Of a stretch of DNA of 64,000 nt, positions 7,584 through 16,130 are shown in pieces. Source of the DNA: Desulfomicrobium sp. ZS1 (lineage in GTDB: Bacteria > Desulfobacterota > Desulfovibrionia > Desulfovibrionales > Desulfomicrobiaceae); NCBI RefSeq assembly GCF_024204645.1, contig NZ_CP100351.1, positions 434,001-498,000 of the forward strand, given 5' to 3'. The notes below the pieces were generated by a model. The model did not search any database. It saw nothing but the letters and a program-made list of their open reading frames with translations, and had not been told where the DNA came from. The position numbers and the translations under genes are program-made. The stretch's first letter is position 1. Each line of letters opens with the position of its first letter.

Positions 7584-8270
7584 TTACCAAAACCACCATT
7601 TTTCCGTGTTCAGCACAAATGCGGCCAGGGCCAGATTGGTCACCGCGTGGGCCAGGACGCACTGTGCCAGGCTTCTGGTCCTGTAGAGCAGCCAGGAATA
7701 GGCCATGCCGGCCATGATCCCGGCGAGGATGAAATGGTGGGCCAGGCCGAAGAGCACGGCTCCGACCAGAAACGAAATCCAGGTGAACGTCCCGAGCGGG
7801 ACTTTGGAGAACTCCGGGTTGATGACATAGCGCAGGATGAAGGAGCGCCAGAAGATTTCTTCCATGATCGGGACAATGAGCACGGCGCTACCGATACGGA
7901 TGGTGGTCATGACCCGACGCAGGCCGGGGTCCGGAAAGATGCCCGGATTGAAGCCCGGCGGCTCGCTCAGTGCCCCGATAGTCCAGTCCATGTTGATCCA
8001 TAGCGTAAAGACCGCAAGCCCCAGCGTGATGCTCACCAAAGTATGGCTGCTCCGGGTCAGGTCGGACCACCGCAGTTCCGTGTAGGCGCGGCGGCACAGA
8101 ATGAGCGCGATGACGGCGACCAGGGGTCTCAGCGGGTAAAGCATGGCGAAGGTAGAATCCTGGATGGGGATCCAGGATTTACCGTCCATGAAACGTAAGC
8201 CTTCCTCCAGGCCGATGACAGCCATGAAGAGGGCAAAAGGCAATATGCGCGGCCAGGCTTTGTCTTTCAT
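7584..8270 (-). CDS. CPBP/CAAX-protease-like membrane protein, PEP-CTERM associated
   Basis: This 228-aa protein has about seven membrane segments and the three motifs of the CPBP (CAAX protease and bacteriocin-processing) family. They are EEIFWR at 137-142, FGLAHH at 174-179 and HAVTN at 208-212. The two glutamates and the histidines form the presumed metal or catalytic site inside the membrane. One branch of this family is known from genomes with exosortases, and the position between PEP-CTERM genes fits that branch. The substrate is unknown; a role in handling sorting-tail fragments is only a guess. The gene is transcribed against its neighbour at 7232. Confidence 0.85.
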   Translation of the reverse strand: MKDKAWPRILPFALFMAVIGLEEGLRFMDGKSWIPIQDSTFAMLYPLRPLVAVIALILCRRAYTELRWSDLTRSSHTLVSITLGLAVFTLWINMDWTIGALSEPPGFNPGIFPDPGLRRVMTTIRIGSAVLIVPIMEEIFWRSFILRYVINPEFSKVPLGTFTWISFLVGAVLFGLAHHFILAGIMAGMAYSWLLYRTRSLAQCVLAHAVTNLALAAFVLNTEKWWFW

Positions 8271-8422
8271 TGGCTGACTGTTAAACTAAAACCGTGCCTG
8301 TTTGCAATGTTCAATGGCGCGTTGGGAACGATTTTAGCGCCATTCGCCGAGCCAGATGGTTGTATCGGCACCTCCTGTTGGGGGCGATCAATGGCCGCGA
8401 ACTGGAACATAAAGAGGCATGT
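8271..8422. other. Divergent intergenic region
   Basis: This lies between the CAAX-protease-like gene (minus) and the second PEP-CTERM gene (plus). An open frame from 8307 runs into the PEP-CTERM gene in another phase and looks non-coding. The regulatory sites at 8423 and 8491 follow. Confidence 0.4.
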
Positions 8423-8439
8423 TGTCGGAGAATCTTACA
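8423..8439 (-). promoter_or_regulatory. Putative PrsR upstream motif before second PEP-CTERM gene
   Basis: The complement reads TGTAAGATTCTCCGACA, matching the shared motif at nearly all fixed positions. It lies 51 bases before the sigma-54-type site at 8491. No clear partner copy is seen beside it. Confidence 0.6.
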
Positions 8440-8490
8440 ATGCATCGCTGTGTGTTGTAATAAATTCAATGATTATGGGGTTATGCGTTT

Positions 8491-8506
8491 TGGCATTTTT
8501 TCTGCT
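8491..8506 (+). promoter_or_regulatory. Putative sigma-54 promoter of second PEP-CTERM gene
   Basis: TGGCATTTTTTCTGCT has the GG-N10-GC spacing and lies about 60 bases before the start codon at 8566. Confidence 0.65.
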
Positions 8507-8565
8507 GGAGGAGAACAAGAGTGAAAGTCAAAAACGCATGAAGAAGACAACCGGAGGGAAGAATT

Positions 8566-9474
8566 ATGAAATCACGTATCAAAAGCAGTCTATGCGCGGC
8601 AGTGTTGATGTGTTTTTTAGTTTCGCCTTCATGGGCAAGTATTTGGCTGCCGGAACCGGTCTTTCCTAATGCAATTCCATACGATGAATATTATTCCTAT
8701 TCAACAAGCATATTGAAGCAGCTTTATCCAGGTTATTCTGTTTATCCATCAAATCAAGGCTCACTCAAAGATGAGCTTAAGATATGGTGGGGTGATAGCG
8801 AAAGTGCAGAAAAAGCTGCTGGAGACAATTTGGAAATCAGAGGCGGATATGACTTTCCTGATCCTTTGTCGTTTCCTAACTCAGGTTCGACAACTGAATT
8901 TAACACTGATTTGCTTATTACTTGGAAAGTATCCGTAGATTTGCTTTATGATTTTCTGCAAAGCGAATTCGAAAATTCAAATATACCTGTTTTTGCTTTC
9001 GATATTAATCAGATAGGCGGCCAACCTAACATGCTTGGTAATGGGTATGTCGCAATTGTCGACGAATTTGACGATGTTGCTCCTTATGAATCTGATGATT
9101 TTGGTCTTGCAGAATGGGCTTTTGACAGTTCTATTAATGGAGAATTTGACGAGGAAGCTCTTGTCGAGGTGCCGAACACTCGAACTGTGGAATTCATGGG
9201 CGTGGAATACTCATTTGATACAACCGGAACAAACAACGTGGACTTTCTTGTATATGCTCCGACGATGGACCTGGCCCAGTTTATTGATCAGGGTCTTTTC
9301 TTCACAGCTACATTCCAGTATCAGCTTTTGAGCGATGGTTTTGAAGATTTCTTCATTCTGGGTTATAGAAGCGACAATCCTCCTCCGCCTCCAGTGCCTG
9401 AACCGGCCACCGTGGCTCTGCTCGGACTCGGCATGGTGGCTTTGGCCTTCACAAGCCGTAAGCTGCGCAAATAA
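8566..9474 (+). CDS. PEP-CTERM protein, exosortase substrate
   Basis: This 302-aa secreted protein has a signal peptide (about 1-25, ending WAS) and a C-terminal tail beginning VPEPAT near residue 277, then a hydrophobic helix and TSRKLRK. A PPPPP run stands just before the tail as a linker. The mature part is strongly acidic and rich in Asp, Glu, Tyr and Phe. It lacks the THxN signature and shows no similarity to the two neighbouring PEP-CTERM proteins outside the tail. GGAGGG lies 9 bases before the ATG. Function is unknown; the tail makes it a substrate for the exosortase at 57205. Codon use is more AT-rich than in the flanking genes. Confidence 0.9.
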   Translation: MKSRIKSSLCAAVLMCFLVSPSWASIWLPEPVFPNAIPYDEYYSYSTSILKQLYPGYSVYPSNQGSLKDELKIWWGDSESAEKAAGDNLEIRGGYDFPDPLSFPNSGSTTEFNTDLLITWKVSVDLLYDFLQSEFENSNIPVFAFDINQIGGQPNMLGNGYVAIVDEFDDVAPYESDDFGLAEWAFDSSINGEFDEEALVEVPNTRTVEFMGVEYSFDTTGTNNVDFLVYAPTMDLAQFIDQGLFFTATFQYQLLSDGFEDFFILGYRSDNPPPPPVPEPATVALLGLGMVALAFTSRKLRK

Positions 9475-9493
9475 AATAAGCCGTTCTCGGTAA

Positions 9494-9535
9494 AAAAGAC
9501 TCGAAACATCCCAAGGATGTTTCGAGTCTTTTTGT
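9494..9535 (+). terminator. Rho-independent terminator
   Basis: A perfect 17-bp stem (9494-9510 with 9516-9532) with a 5-base loop ends in a T-run. It closes the second PEP-CTERM gene. Confidence 0.9.
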
Positions 9536-9648
9536 TTATCATCCCGAAATTATCTATAATTTTTTCTCGTCTCCGATAAGGGTGCTTGTTTACCGCAGGG
9601 CAAGATCACTCCGCGATGGCGACTCCGAGACGAGGGGCATTCTTTGTC

Positions 9649-9686
9649 TGTAAATTTTATCTGGAAGAAAGTCGGCAGACCTTACA
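9649..9686. promoter_or_regulatory. Paired inverted PrsR-type motifs before third PEP-CTERM gene
   Basis: The direct copy TGTAAATTTTATCTGGA (9649-9665) and an inverted copy (9670-9686, complement TGTAAGGTCTGCCGACT) are separated by 4 bases. This is the same layout as at 6086-6123. The sigma-54-type site lies 60 bases downstream. Confidence 0.6.
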
Positions 9687-9746
9687 TTTTTTGAGTTCTT
9701 GTTACCATGTCTGTATTTAACTATATGGTATCATAGATTTAAATAT

Positions 9747-9762
9747 TGGCATGGACCATGCT
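9747..9762 (+). promoter_or_regulatory. Putative sigma-54 promoter of third PEP-CTERM gene
   Basis: TGGCATGGACCATGCT has exact GG-N10-GC spacing, 47 bases before the start codon at 9810. Confidence 0.65.
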
Positions 9763-9809
9763 TATACCCTGTCACCGCAAGATAATTATTTTAACATTGG
9801 AGGATTACC

Positions 9810-10598
9810 ATGAGGAAGAATTTCGTTGTAACATGTCTTTTGGCTGTGGCGTTTCTTTTCTCGGCGACGTTCGCCTCCGCTGCCCTGGTGACTCAGTGGT
9901 CGTATACCAACGACGCGAATTTCGTTGATTGGCTCAACGATGCCAATACTCAGGACTTCATGAGCGTAAGCGGTGATTCGAATACCCTGTTCTGGGGCGA
10001 GCCATCTGACGTCCCCGGGAGTAATCCAGACCAGCTTCAAAGCTCGCTTGTGCTAAACGCGCCTGTAAGCGGTGACAATCTGTTTACTTTCGGATCAGCT
10101 GTGAACGTGGTTTCAATCACACACTATAATAACATTCTTTCTTCAGAGTATCCAACTCTTGCATGGGGACAGGTCGAGGCTACCATTCAGTTTACGCCTT
10201 TTGATCCTGCCGGTCCTGCGAAGTCTATCGACCCCGCCTATCTGGAGTTTATGTTTTATGAAACTCCCAATGATGATGTAACGCCAATGGATATTTTCAT
10301 TCTCACCAATCCGGGTCTGACCAGTGGCTCGTTTAACTATGATGGATACAAGTATGATTTTGACTTCAATAGCGAAGGCTTCGGACTTATTGAAGGCGCG
10401 TATCATGACTTCATTGTCGATAAAACTGGAGTGGATACAGATTATTTTGGATGGTACACAAGTGAAGACAACAGTACATCTGGTCAGTTTAACTTGAGCA
10501 TAACAGCTTCCCCTGTTCCAGAACCTGCCACCATGCTTCTTCTCGGCGCTGGCCTGCTTGGCCTCGGCATAGCGGTACGTCGCAACAAGAAGAACTAA
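9810..10598 (+). CDS. THxN-type PEP-CTERM protein, exosortase substrate
   Basis: This 262-aa paralogue of the protein at 6246 matches it from the signal peptide (FLFSATFASAALVTQWSY) through the SITHYNN signature to the tail. The tail starts VPEPATMLLLG near residue 236 and ends in AVRRNKKN. The ATG follows GGAGGATTACC. It has its own sigma-54-type promoter and terminator, so it is a single-gene unit. The duplication, with matching upstream sites and leader, suggests that promoter and gene were copied together. Function is unknown; it is probably a secreted, sorted surface or matrix protein. Confidence 0.9.
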   Translation: MRKNFVVTCLLAVAFLFSATFASAALVTQWSYTNDANFVDWLNDANTQDFMSVSGDSNTLFWGEPSDVPGSNPDQLQSSLVLNAPVSGDNLFTFGSAVNVVSITHYNNILSSEYPTLAWGQVEATIQFTPFDPAGPAKSIDPAYLEFMFYETPNDDVTPMDIFILTNPGLTSGSFNYDGYKYDFDFNSEGFGLIEGAYHDFIVDKTGVDTDYFGWYTSEDNSTSGQFNLSITASPVPEPATMLLLGAGLLGLGIAVRRNKKN

Positions 10599-10620
10599 TC
10601 AGACTAATTTCGTCAGATGA

Positions 10621-10653
10621 AGGCCGGGAAGCATATGCTTCCCGGCCATTTTT
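10621..10653 (+). terminator. Rho-independent terminator, perfect palindrome
   Basis: GGCCGGGAAGCAT (10622-10634) is followed directly by its exact complement (10635-10647), then ATTTTT. It ends the third PEP-CTERM gene and may also stop transcripts from the convergent gene at 10691. Confidence 0.85.
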
Positions 10654-10690
10654 CATTTATGAGGTCATCTTCCCCGGGCGCAATGGCCGT

Positions 10691-12730
10691 TTATTTCATC
10701 AGAGAGTCGCGAGCACCGCGCCGCAAGGTGCGGTGTCGGATTCCGGGGCCATAGCCTGCGCGAAAGAGCATGATCAGACCTTGCTTTTCAAAATCAACGG
10801 AAGTGAACAACCCTTTCAAATCCTGCCAGACCCGTTTCAGTAATTTTTGGTGCTTTTCGGAAAAACTTGATGGCCCTTCCCACAGCCAGCGCAGCCAGAA
10901 GAGGGTCACGGCGGTCATGGGCTGCATTTGCAGGCCATGGTGCTCCATTGCCAGCCAGATGCGCTGCAAGGCCTGTCCTCCGAGCAGAAAATCCCTTGCT
11001 TCCAATCCCCCTACCACGACCATCCCGGCAACTCCACTGGCCAGGATGCCTTGGGCTGAGTGCAGGGCCACCAACCGGCCGAGGCCAATGCCGTTGGCAA
11101 CGCGCATTGCGGGCCAGGGTTTTGTCAGGCGCAGGAATGCCTCTCCCGGCAATCCGGCTTCCAGATTTTTGAGAGGCAGTCCATCGCGTCGCTGCTCGGC
11201 TTCCTTCATGTTGAAGCGGATCATGGATGTGAAATGTTCATGCAAGCCCTGGTGTTCGGTGCGGATCCTGTCGGCCAGATAGATGACCTTGGCCAGTTTT
11301 CGGAGTTGCGCGCGGCCGCTGAGCAGGTGAAGATGCGCTTCGGGAATGTCGCGAATGCGGGCTTTGAGGTCGGCTTGCACCCAATCCGGCAGCGGTCGTT
11401 TGCTGTACGGGCGGCGGTTGGTGCAGCGCGTCCAGATATGCCGGGCCAGCGGGTCTGCTGTGTGATCCCCTGGATGAATGCGCACGGTGGCCATCAGATT
11501 TTCCTGCTCGGCATCCGGCCGGATCTGCGTGGTCGCAGCCATGCTCATGGTTGTGGCGGCGAGGCGGATGTTTTCCACTGCTGCCCCGCAGGCGATGATG
11601 GAGGCGGTCTGGCGGACATTGAAAAAAGATACGTCGGCTTCCGGATTCAGAAAAACGTGGATGTCGTTGCCTGTCAGGCGGAATTGCCACGGCTGGACAT
11701 TATCCCCGGAGGGCGCTTGAACTGCGGCCTGCAGGAGATAAGTGCCGACACCCTGGGGCAGGGAATCAAAATGTGCGACGCTTACAACAGGTTGGTCCGG
11801 TATGCGCACCCGGGCCTGGTCGGCAGCTTCGATCAAAATGTTTTGCACGTACCAGAGCTTGGCGCGCTGGCTGAAGGTGCGATTGCCCCGGCTCAGGCGT
11901 CCTTTGCGGAGTACCTGTCGGAAGGGGTCGAACTGCATGAAACAGGGCGCGGGCTTGAGCCCGGGCTTGCCGAGAATGATGCGTACGGCCTCGGTAGCTG
12001 CCAGGGATGCGCAGAGCAGGCAGGCGATGTTCAGAGATGGGCCCTTGCCGCCCTTGAGGTCCACCCGCGAGAGATCCATGTACCCGATATGCGTCGGCTT
12101 GGGGGCCAGTCCCATGGCGAAACGCAGATATTTCTGTTCCTCCTGCAGTTCTCCGCCCACATCGAAATAGTCGTCAAATCCCATACCTTGCGGAGTGAAG
12201 ACCAGGAGGGCCGAACTGTACCCCAGCGGTCCGGCGGTGATTACGGGCACGCCCATGGACCGGGCCATGTTGAACAGCGTGCGGCGGATTTCGAACTGGA
12301 AGAAATCCAGTCCGTCCAGGACAACGTCCACGCCCGTTAGGAAGGCTTCCATGTTGTCCGCGGTCAGCCCTGCTGGATAGGGAGTGATGCTCAGGAACGG
12401 ATTGATGCTGCGCGCCTCTTCGATCATGACTTCCAGTTTGGGGCGGCCGAAGGAAGGAACCTTGGCCCCGAACTGGCGGTTTACGTTGACCGGTTCGTAC
12501 TGGTCGAAGTCGGCCAGATGGAAGCGGCCGATTCCAGTGCGTACAAGATTGATCAAATGCACTCCGCCCACTCCGCCCATGCCTGGGATGGCCACCCTGG
12601 CCTCGGCCAGCCGCTCCTGTTCTCCGGGGGAAAAGAGGCCGATGTTGCGGGAAAAGGCGGCCTCGCGGTAGGTCGCCGCGCTGGAAATGCCGAGGGCCTG
12701 TAGCGTTGCCAGATGTTCATCTTGTATCAT
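10691..12730 (-). CDS. ThiF (E1-like)-nitroreductase fusion protein
   Basis: This 679-aa protein joins two domains. Residues 25-270 are an E1-like ThiF/MoeB/HesA fold. GMGGVGG at 50-56 is the nucleotide loop, ADFDQYE (73-79) and NVNRQ (82-86) are the ATP-contacting motifs, and an LNIACLLCASLAATEAVRIILG helix closes the fold. Residues about 330-625 are a nitroreductase-type flavin domain starting LLQAAVQAPSGDNVQPWQF. ThiF proteins adenylate a carboxylate, and nitroreductases use FMN for redox steps. A fusion could activate and then oxidise or reduce the same substrate. It is the last gene of the minus-strand cluster with two N-acyl amino acid synthases, whose products carry a free carboxylate. 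That link is inference. GAGG lies upstream of the ATG. Confidence 0.85.
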   Translation of the reverse strand: MIQDEHLATLQALGISSAATYREAAFSRNIGLFSPGEQERLAEARVAIPGMGGVGGVHLINLVRTGIGRFHLADFDQYEPVNVNRQFGAKVPSFGRPKLEVMIEEARSINPFLSITPYPAGLTADNMEAFLTGVDVVLDGLDFFQFEIRRTLFNMARSMGVPVITAGPLGYSSALLVFTPQGMGFDDYFDVGGELQEEQKYLRFAMGLAPKPTHIGYMDLSRVDLKGGKGPSLNIACLLCASLAATEAVRIILGKPGLKPAPCFMQFDPFRQVLRKGRLSRGNRTFSQRAKLWYVQNILIEAADQARVRIPDQPVVSVAHFDSLPQGVGTYLLQAAVQAPSGDNVQPWQFRLTGNDIHVFLNPEADVSFFNVRQTASIIACGAAVENIRLAATTMSMAATTQIRPDAEQENLMATVRIHPGDHTADPLARHIWTRCTNRRPYSKRPLPDWVQADLKARIRDIPEAHLHLLSGRAQLRKLAKVIYLADRIRTEHQGLHEHFTSMIRFNMKEAEQRRDGLPLKNLEAGLPGEAFLRLTKPWPAMRVANGIGLGRLVALHSAQGILASGVAGMVVVGGLEARDFLLGGQALQRIWLAMEHHGLQMQPMTAVTLFWLRWLWEGPSSFSEKHQKLLKRVWQDLKGLFTSVDFEKQGLIMLFRAGYGPGIRHRTLRRGARDSLMK

Positions 12731-12752
12731 GCTTGATCCTCTTTTTCCTTAA

Positions 12753-12782
12753 GGAGATGCCCCCGGAATGCGGGGCGTCTCC
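12753..12782. repeat. Intercistronic hairpin between MMPL and ThiF genes
   Basis: GGAGATGCCCC (12753-12763) pairs with GGGGCGTCTCC (12772-12782) with one wobble and an 8-base loop. There is no T-run in the minus-strand sense, so it looks like an RNA-stability or attenuation hairpin rather than a full terminator. Confidence 0.5.
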
Positions 12783-12815
12783 GGCGTGTTTGCTGGGCGG
12801 CTTGCTCCTGTCTTG

Positions 12816-15083
12816 TCACGCGCTCTTGCCGTCAAAGGAAAGCATGGCCGCCGGCAGAACGATCATGTCGCCTATCAAGGCCGTGATCATGATCACGGCG
12901 CTTAAGCCCCCGAAGCTCATGGTGGGCACGAAGCTGCTGAAAAGAAGCACGCCGAAGCCGATGACCAGGATCAGCGATGACGCGCAGATGGCCGTGCCCT
13001 TATCCAGGATGGATTGTTGCAGAGCCTCCCGCATGGGCAGGTTTTCGGCGCGCTTTCGGTTGTACTCGGTCAGAAAATGGATGGTGTCGTCCACGGCGAT
13101 GCCCAGGGCGACCACGGAAATCAGGGCTGTGGAGGTGTTCAGGGGGATGCCGAGCAGGCCCATGATCCCGAAGTTGAGAATGATCGGAAACGCGTTGGGG
13201 ATCAGGCTTAAGGCCCCTGCGACAAGCGAGCGCAGGGCCAGGAACATGATGAACGTGATCACGGCGGCGGCCAGGGCCAGACTTTCCACCTGTCCCCGGA
13301 CCAGGGCGTCGATGGTGTTCACGTCCTGTACGGCCCGGCCGGTGACCCGGATTTGCAGGCCTTCGTGTTCGTGCTGGTCGATGAAGGCGCGCAGGGCGTC
13401 AATGAGTTCGGCCTGGCCTGCGGAGCTGTGCTCGGAGATGCGGATCAGGACGCGGGCCTGATCGTATTCCGGGGTGATGAATTCATCCATGTCGTCGGAG
13501 TCGTAGAGCAGCAGATACTGGGACACCAGTTCCCGGCTTTCGGGGATGACGTAGAAATTCGGATCCTCGTTGTGAAAGGACATGTTCATGTCTTTCAAAA
13601 AGTCCACGAAGGACATGGTTCGGTCGACGCCCGGCAGGGTCAGGGCGAAAGTTTGCAGCCTGTCGATCACGGCCAGCTTGTCCGGGTCGCGTAAGGCATC
13701 CCGCTCCCCGGCCTTGACGGATATGTCCACCGTGCCGACCCCGCTCAGGCGGGGTTCGATGTAGGAAAGCTCTTGGCGCAGGGGACTTGAAGGCTTGAAA
13801 TACTCCAGCAGGTTGGTCTCGACCCGGATCGTCGAGGCTGCCCACAAAGCGCCCAGGGTCAGGAGCGCGATGAAGATGGTTATGGGGCGGGCGTGGGTTT
13901 GCACCAACGCGGAGAGGCGGCCCAGAAAGGCGCCCATGCCGATGTCCTTGCGTCGGTGTGTGTATATGGTGTCGGGCCTGCACATGAGCATGAGCGGCGG
14001 CAGCAGCAGGAAGGAGAACAGAAATTCGAAGATCATGCCCGCCGAAGCCACGTATCCAAATTCCTTGATCGGCGGAATGTCGCTCACGACAAGGGAGATG
14101 AAGCCTACGGCCGTAGTCAGGCTGGTGAGAAAGCAGGGGGTTATGACCCGTTGCAGGATGCTCTCCATGGCCTTGGCGGGAGACGGGGCATCATCCAGCA
14201 GCTTTTTATCCAGATGGGCGAAGATGTGTACGGAATCGGCCAGAGCCAGGGCCATGACCAGGGGCGGGACAATGGTGGTCACGTTGTTCAGCGTGATGCC
14301 GAGCAGGGGGAAGAGACCCATGGTCGCCCCCGTGCACATGGAGATGTTGGCCAGGGCCAGCAGGGTCAGACGCACGTTGCGGAAAAAGAGCCAGATGGTC
14401 AGGGTGATGAACAGGTAGGTCACCGGGATGAACACGGCCACATCCGACTTCATGTACTGGCTGAGGCTGAAGTTGGTCATGGTCCAGCCGGCCAGATGAA
14501 ACCGGCCGGCGAGCTCTTCATGTTTGGCTAGCACCGTTTCGGTCTGTTCGATGAGCCTCTTGCGAAAGCTGCCGTCCCCTGCCTCATGCGCGGTGGGAAA
14601 GACCACCAGGGCCGTGGTCTCTCCGTCGGCCGAGACGAGGTTGCCGACATACAGCGGGTTGCCCAGCGCCTGCTCCCGCAGGGCGGCCAGACCCGGAACG
14701 TCTTCCGGAATGCGCTCCAGGAAGGGGCGGACTTCGAAATATTCCTCTTCGCCGTGGATGTAGTCCACATTGGCTAGGCTCTGAGCCTCCCGGACTTCGG
14801 GGATGGTTTCGAGTTCCTGCGTGATGGCCGCGATCATGCGCAAGATGGAGGGCGTGAACAGCTCAGGACTTGAAAAGGCGATCACGAAGAATTCGTCTTC
14901 TCCGAAGGTGTCTTTGATGCTTTGGTAAAAGGCGACGTCCGGATCGTCCTCGACGGTGAAATAATCCACATTGTCCACGGTCTGGATGCGGGGAAGCTGG
15001 ATCAGGAACGGGGCGGCCAAGCACAGGGACAGCACGAGGCAGAGTATGGGGAAGCGGGTGACCAGGCTGGCGATGTGCTTCAT
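12816..15083 (-). CDS. MMPL/RND-family lipid exporter
   Basis: This 755-aa inner-membrane protein has the RND layout: one N-terminal membrane helix, a large periplasmic loop (about 30-215), a bundle of helices, a second loop (about 410-580) and a second bundle. The second half contains GIAVDDTIHFLTEYNRKR, the DD-containing helix typical of MMPL/COG1033 proteins that move lipids or lipid-like molecules. It starts inside the stop of the upstream acyltransferase gene (ATGA overlap at 15080-15083), so the two are translationally coupled. The most direct reading is that it exports the N-acyl product of its neighbours. The LolA-like and barrel proteins of the same cluster could take over in the periplasm and outer membrane. 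Confidence 0.85.
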   Translation of the reverse strand: MKHIASLVTRFPILCLVLSLCLAAPFLIQLPRIQTVDNVDYFTVEDDPDVAFYQSIKDTFGEDEFFVIAFSSPELFTPSILRMIAAITQELETIPEVREAQSLANVDYIHGEEEYFEVRPFLERIPEDVPGLAALREQALGNPLYVGNLVSADGETTALVVFPTAHEAGDGSFRKRLIEQTETVLAKHEELAGRFHLAGWTMTNFSLSQYMKSDVAVFIPVTYLFITLTIWLFFRNVRLTLLALANISMCTGATMGLFPLLGITLNNVTTIVPPLVMALALADSVHIFAHLDKKLLDDAPSPAKAMESILQRVITPCFLTSLTTAVGFISLVVSDIPPIKEFGYVASAGMIFEFLFSFLLLPPLMLMCRPDTIYTHRRKDIGMGAFLGRLSALVQTHARPITIFIALLTLGALWAASTIRVETNLLEYFKPSSPLRQELSYIEPRLSGVGTVDISVKAGERDALRDPDKLAVIDRLQTFALTLPGVDRTMSFVDFLKDMNMSFHNEDPNFYVIPESRELVSQYLLLYDSDDMDEFITPEYDQARVLIRISEHSSAGQAELIDALRAFIDQHEHEGLQIRVTGRAVQDVNTIDALVRGQVESLALAAAVITFIMFLALRSLVAGALSLIPNAFPIILNFGIMGLLGIPLNTSTALISVVALGIAVDDTIHFLTEYNRKRAENLPMREALQQSILDKGTAICASSLILVIGFGVLLFSSFVPTMSFGGLSAVIMITALIGDMIVLPAAMLSFDGKSA

Positions 15084-15979
15084 GGATGATCCGTGCGCAT
15101 GGTGGATGCGGGGGCGCTTTTGAGGAAAGGATAGAGCCGCGTCAGATGCTCCTTTTGGCGCTGGGACAGCTTTTCGCAGATTTCCTGCCGGGTGTTGAAA
15201 AAGAACCGCGCGTCCTCTTCTTTCATGGGAGGCCTTTTGTCATAGAACGTCCACCCGTTGTTCAATTCCACCAAGGTGCTTTTCATTTTATAGAAGAACT
15301 CATGGATATTGTCATCCACGTCATAATCTTTGTATTTTTCCGATGCCTTGTCTTCGATATGCTCCATGTTGATGCGCAAGGCGACTGCCGGAGCGCCAAC
15401 TCCCGGGTAAAAACGCTCTTCTCCGAAATCTTCGAACAGGAACATTGTCTTGTAAAAATTGACATGCTTCGGGTTGACCATGATGCATATGTCGTCAATG
15501 TGGTTCATTATCGAATATTCAAACATCGTCTTAGACAGGAAGACCATGAGATTGCACCAGCGTGTCTCCCTGGGCGTTGCCAAGGCCGAAAGCTCGGTGA
15601 TCTTTCTGCCCTGGGAACGCAACGCATCAAGTTCAGGCCGATACAGCGCGTCCATGGGCAAGCCGAAGAGTTCGCTGTCGAATATCTGGGTCAGGGTGGA
15701 TATGACCGTAACATAGGTTCTGAAAATGAAGACGCACGTCGCCGGCAGGAGATTGTAGACGCTTAAATGCATTTCCGAAGGGTGCGGCTCCGCGATGTAT
15801 CCCGAGGCAAGGTACTCCCTGTAGACGAGGGCGAAGGATTGAGCCCACTCATCGCGGGCTTCCGCAATTTTGATGTTCGGTCGGTCTATTTCATCCAGCT
15901 TGGCCCTCAGCATGGCGGAACGGCGAAGTCTGACGGATCTTCGGCGGTCCTGGCGCGTATTTTCGGAGAGATCGGTCAT
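15080..15979 (-). CDS. FeeM-like N-acyl amino acid synthase (exosortase-associated acyltransferase)
   Basis: This 299-aa soluble protein resembles the exosortase-associated acyltransferases, relatives of the long-chain N-acyl amino acid synthase FeeM with a GNAT-like fold. Typical stretches are VYREYLASGYI, VISTLTQIFDSELFGLPMDALY, a GRKITELSALAT strand and DDICIMVNPKHVNFYKTMFLFEDFGEER. Such enzymes join a fatty acyl group from acyl carrier protein to the amino group of an amino acid. FeeM-type enzymes are known to be linked to PEP-CTERM/exosortase genes. A second, diverged copy lies just upstream (16131). The stop overlaps the MMPL start. Which acyl chain and amino acid are used cannot be told. 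Confidence 0.85.
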   Translation of the reverse strand: MTDLSENTRQDRRRSVRLRRSAMLRAKLDEIDRPNIKIAEARDEWAQSFALVYREYLASGYIAEPHPSEMHLSVYNLLPATCVFIFRTYVTVISTLTQIFDSELFGLPMDALYRPELDALRSQGRKITELSALATPRETRWCNLMVFLSKTMFEYSIMNHIDDICIMVNPKHVNFYKTMFLFEDFGEERFYPGVGAPAVALRINMEHIEDKASEKYKDYDVDDNIHEFFYKMKSTLVELNNGWTFYDKRPPMKEEDARFFFNTRQEICEKLSQRQKEHLTRLYPFLKSAPASTMRTDHP

Positions 15980-16130
15980 GGGTTCTCCATATTCGCGAGC
16001 ACGAAAAAAAAGGAAAAGCCGACGCGGTTCGCGTCACGGCCCTGTTCGTTATGGTTTCCTCCTGGCAGCAACGCTTGAAGAGCCGCAAATGTTCACTGCA
16101 TATGCCATGCCTGAATTAGGCTTGGGAGAA

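Noticed and set aside
8307-8669. 120-codon frame overlapping the second PEP-CTERM gene
   Set aside because: It runs through the sigma-54-type site and into the real gene in another phase.
11060-12340. 426-codon frame opposite the ThiF-nitroreductase gene
   Set aside because: GC-rich shadow of a gene with clear motifs on the other strand.
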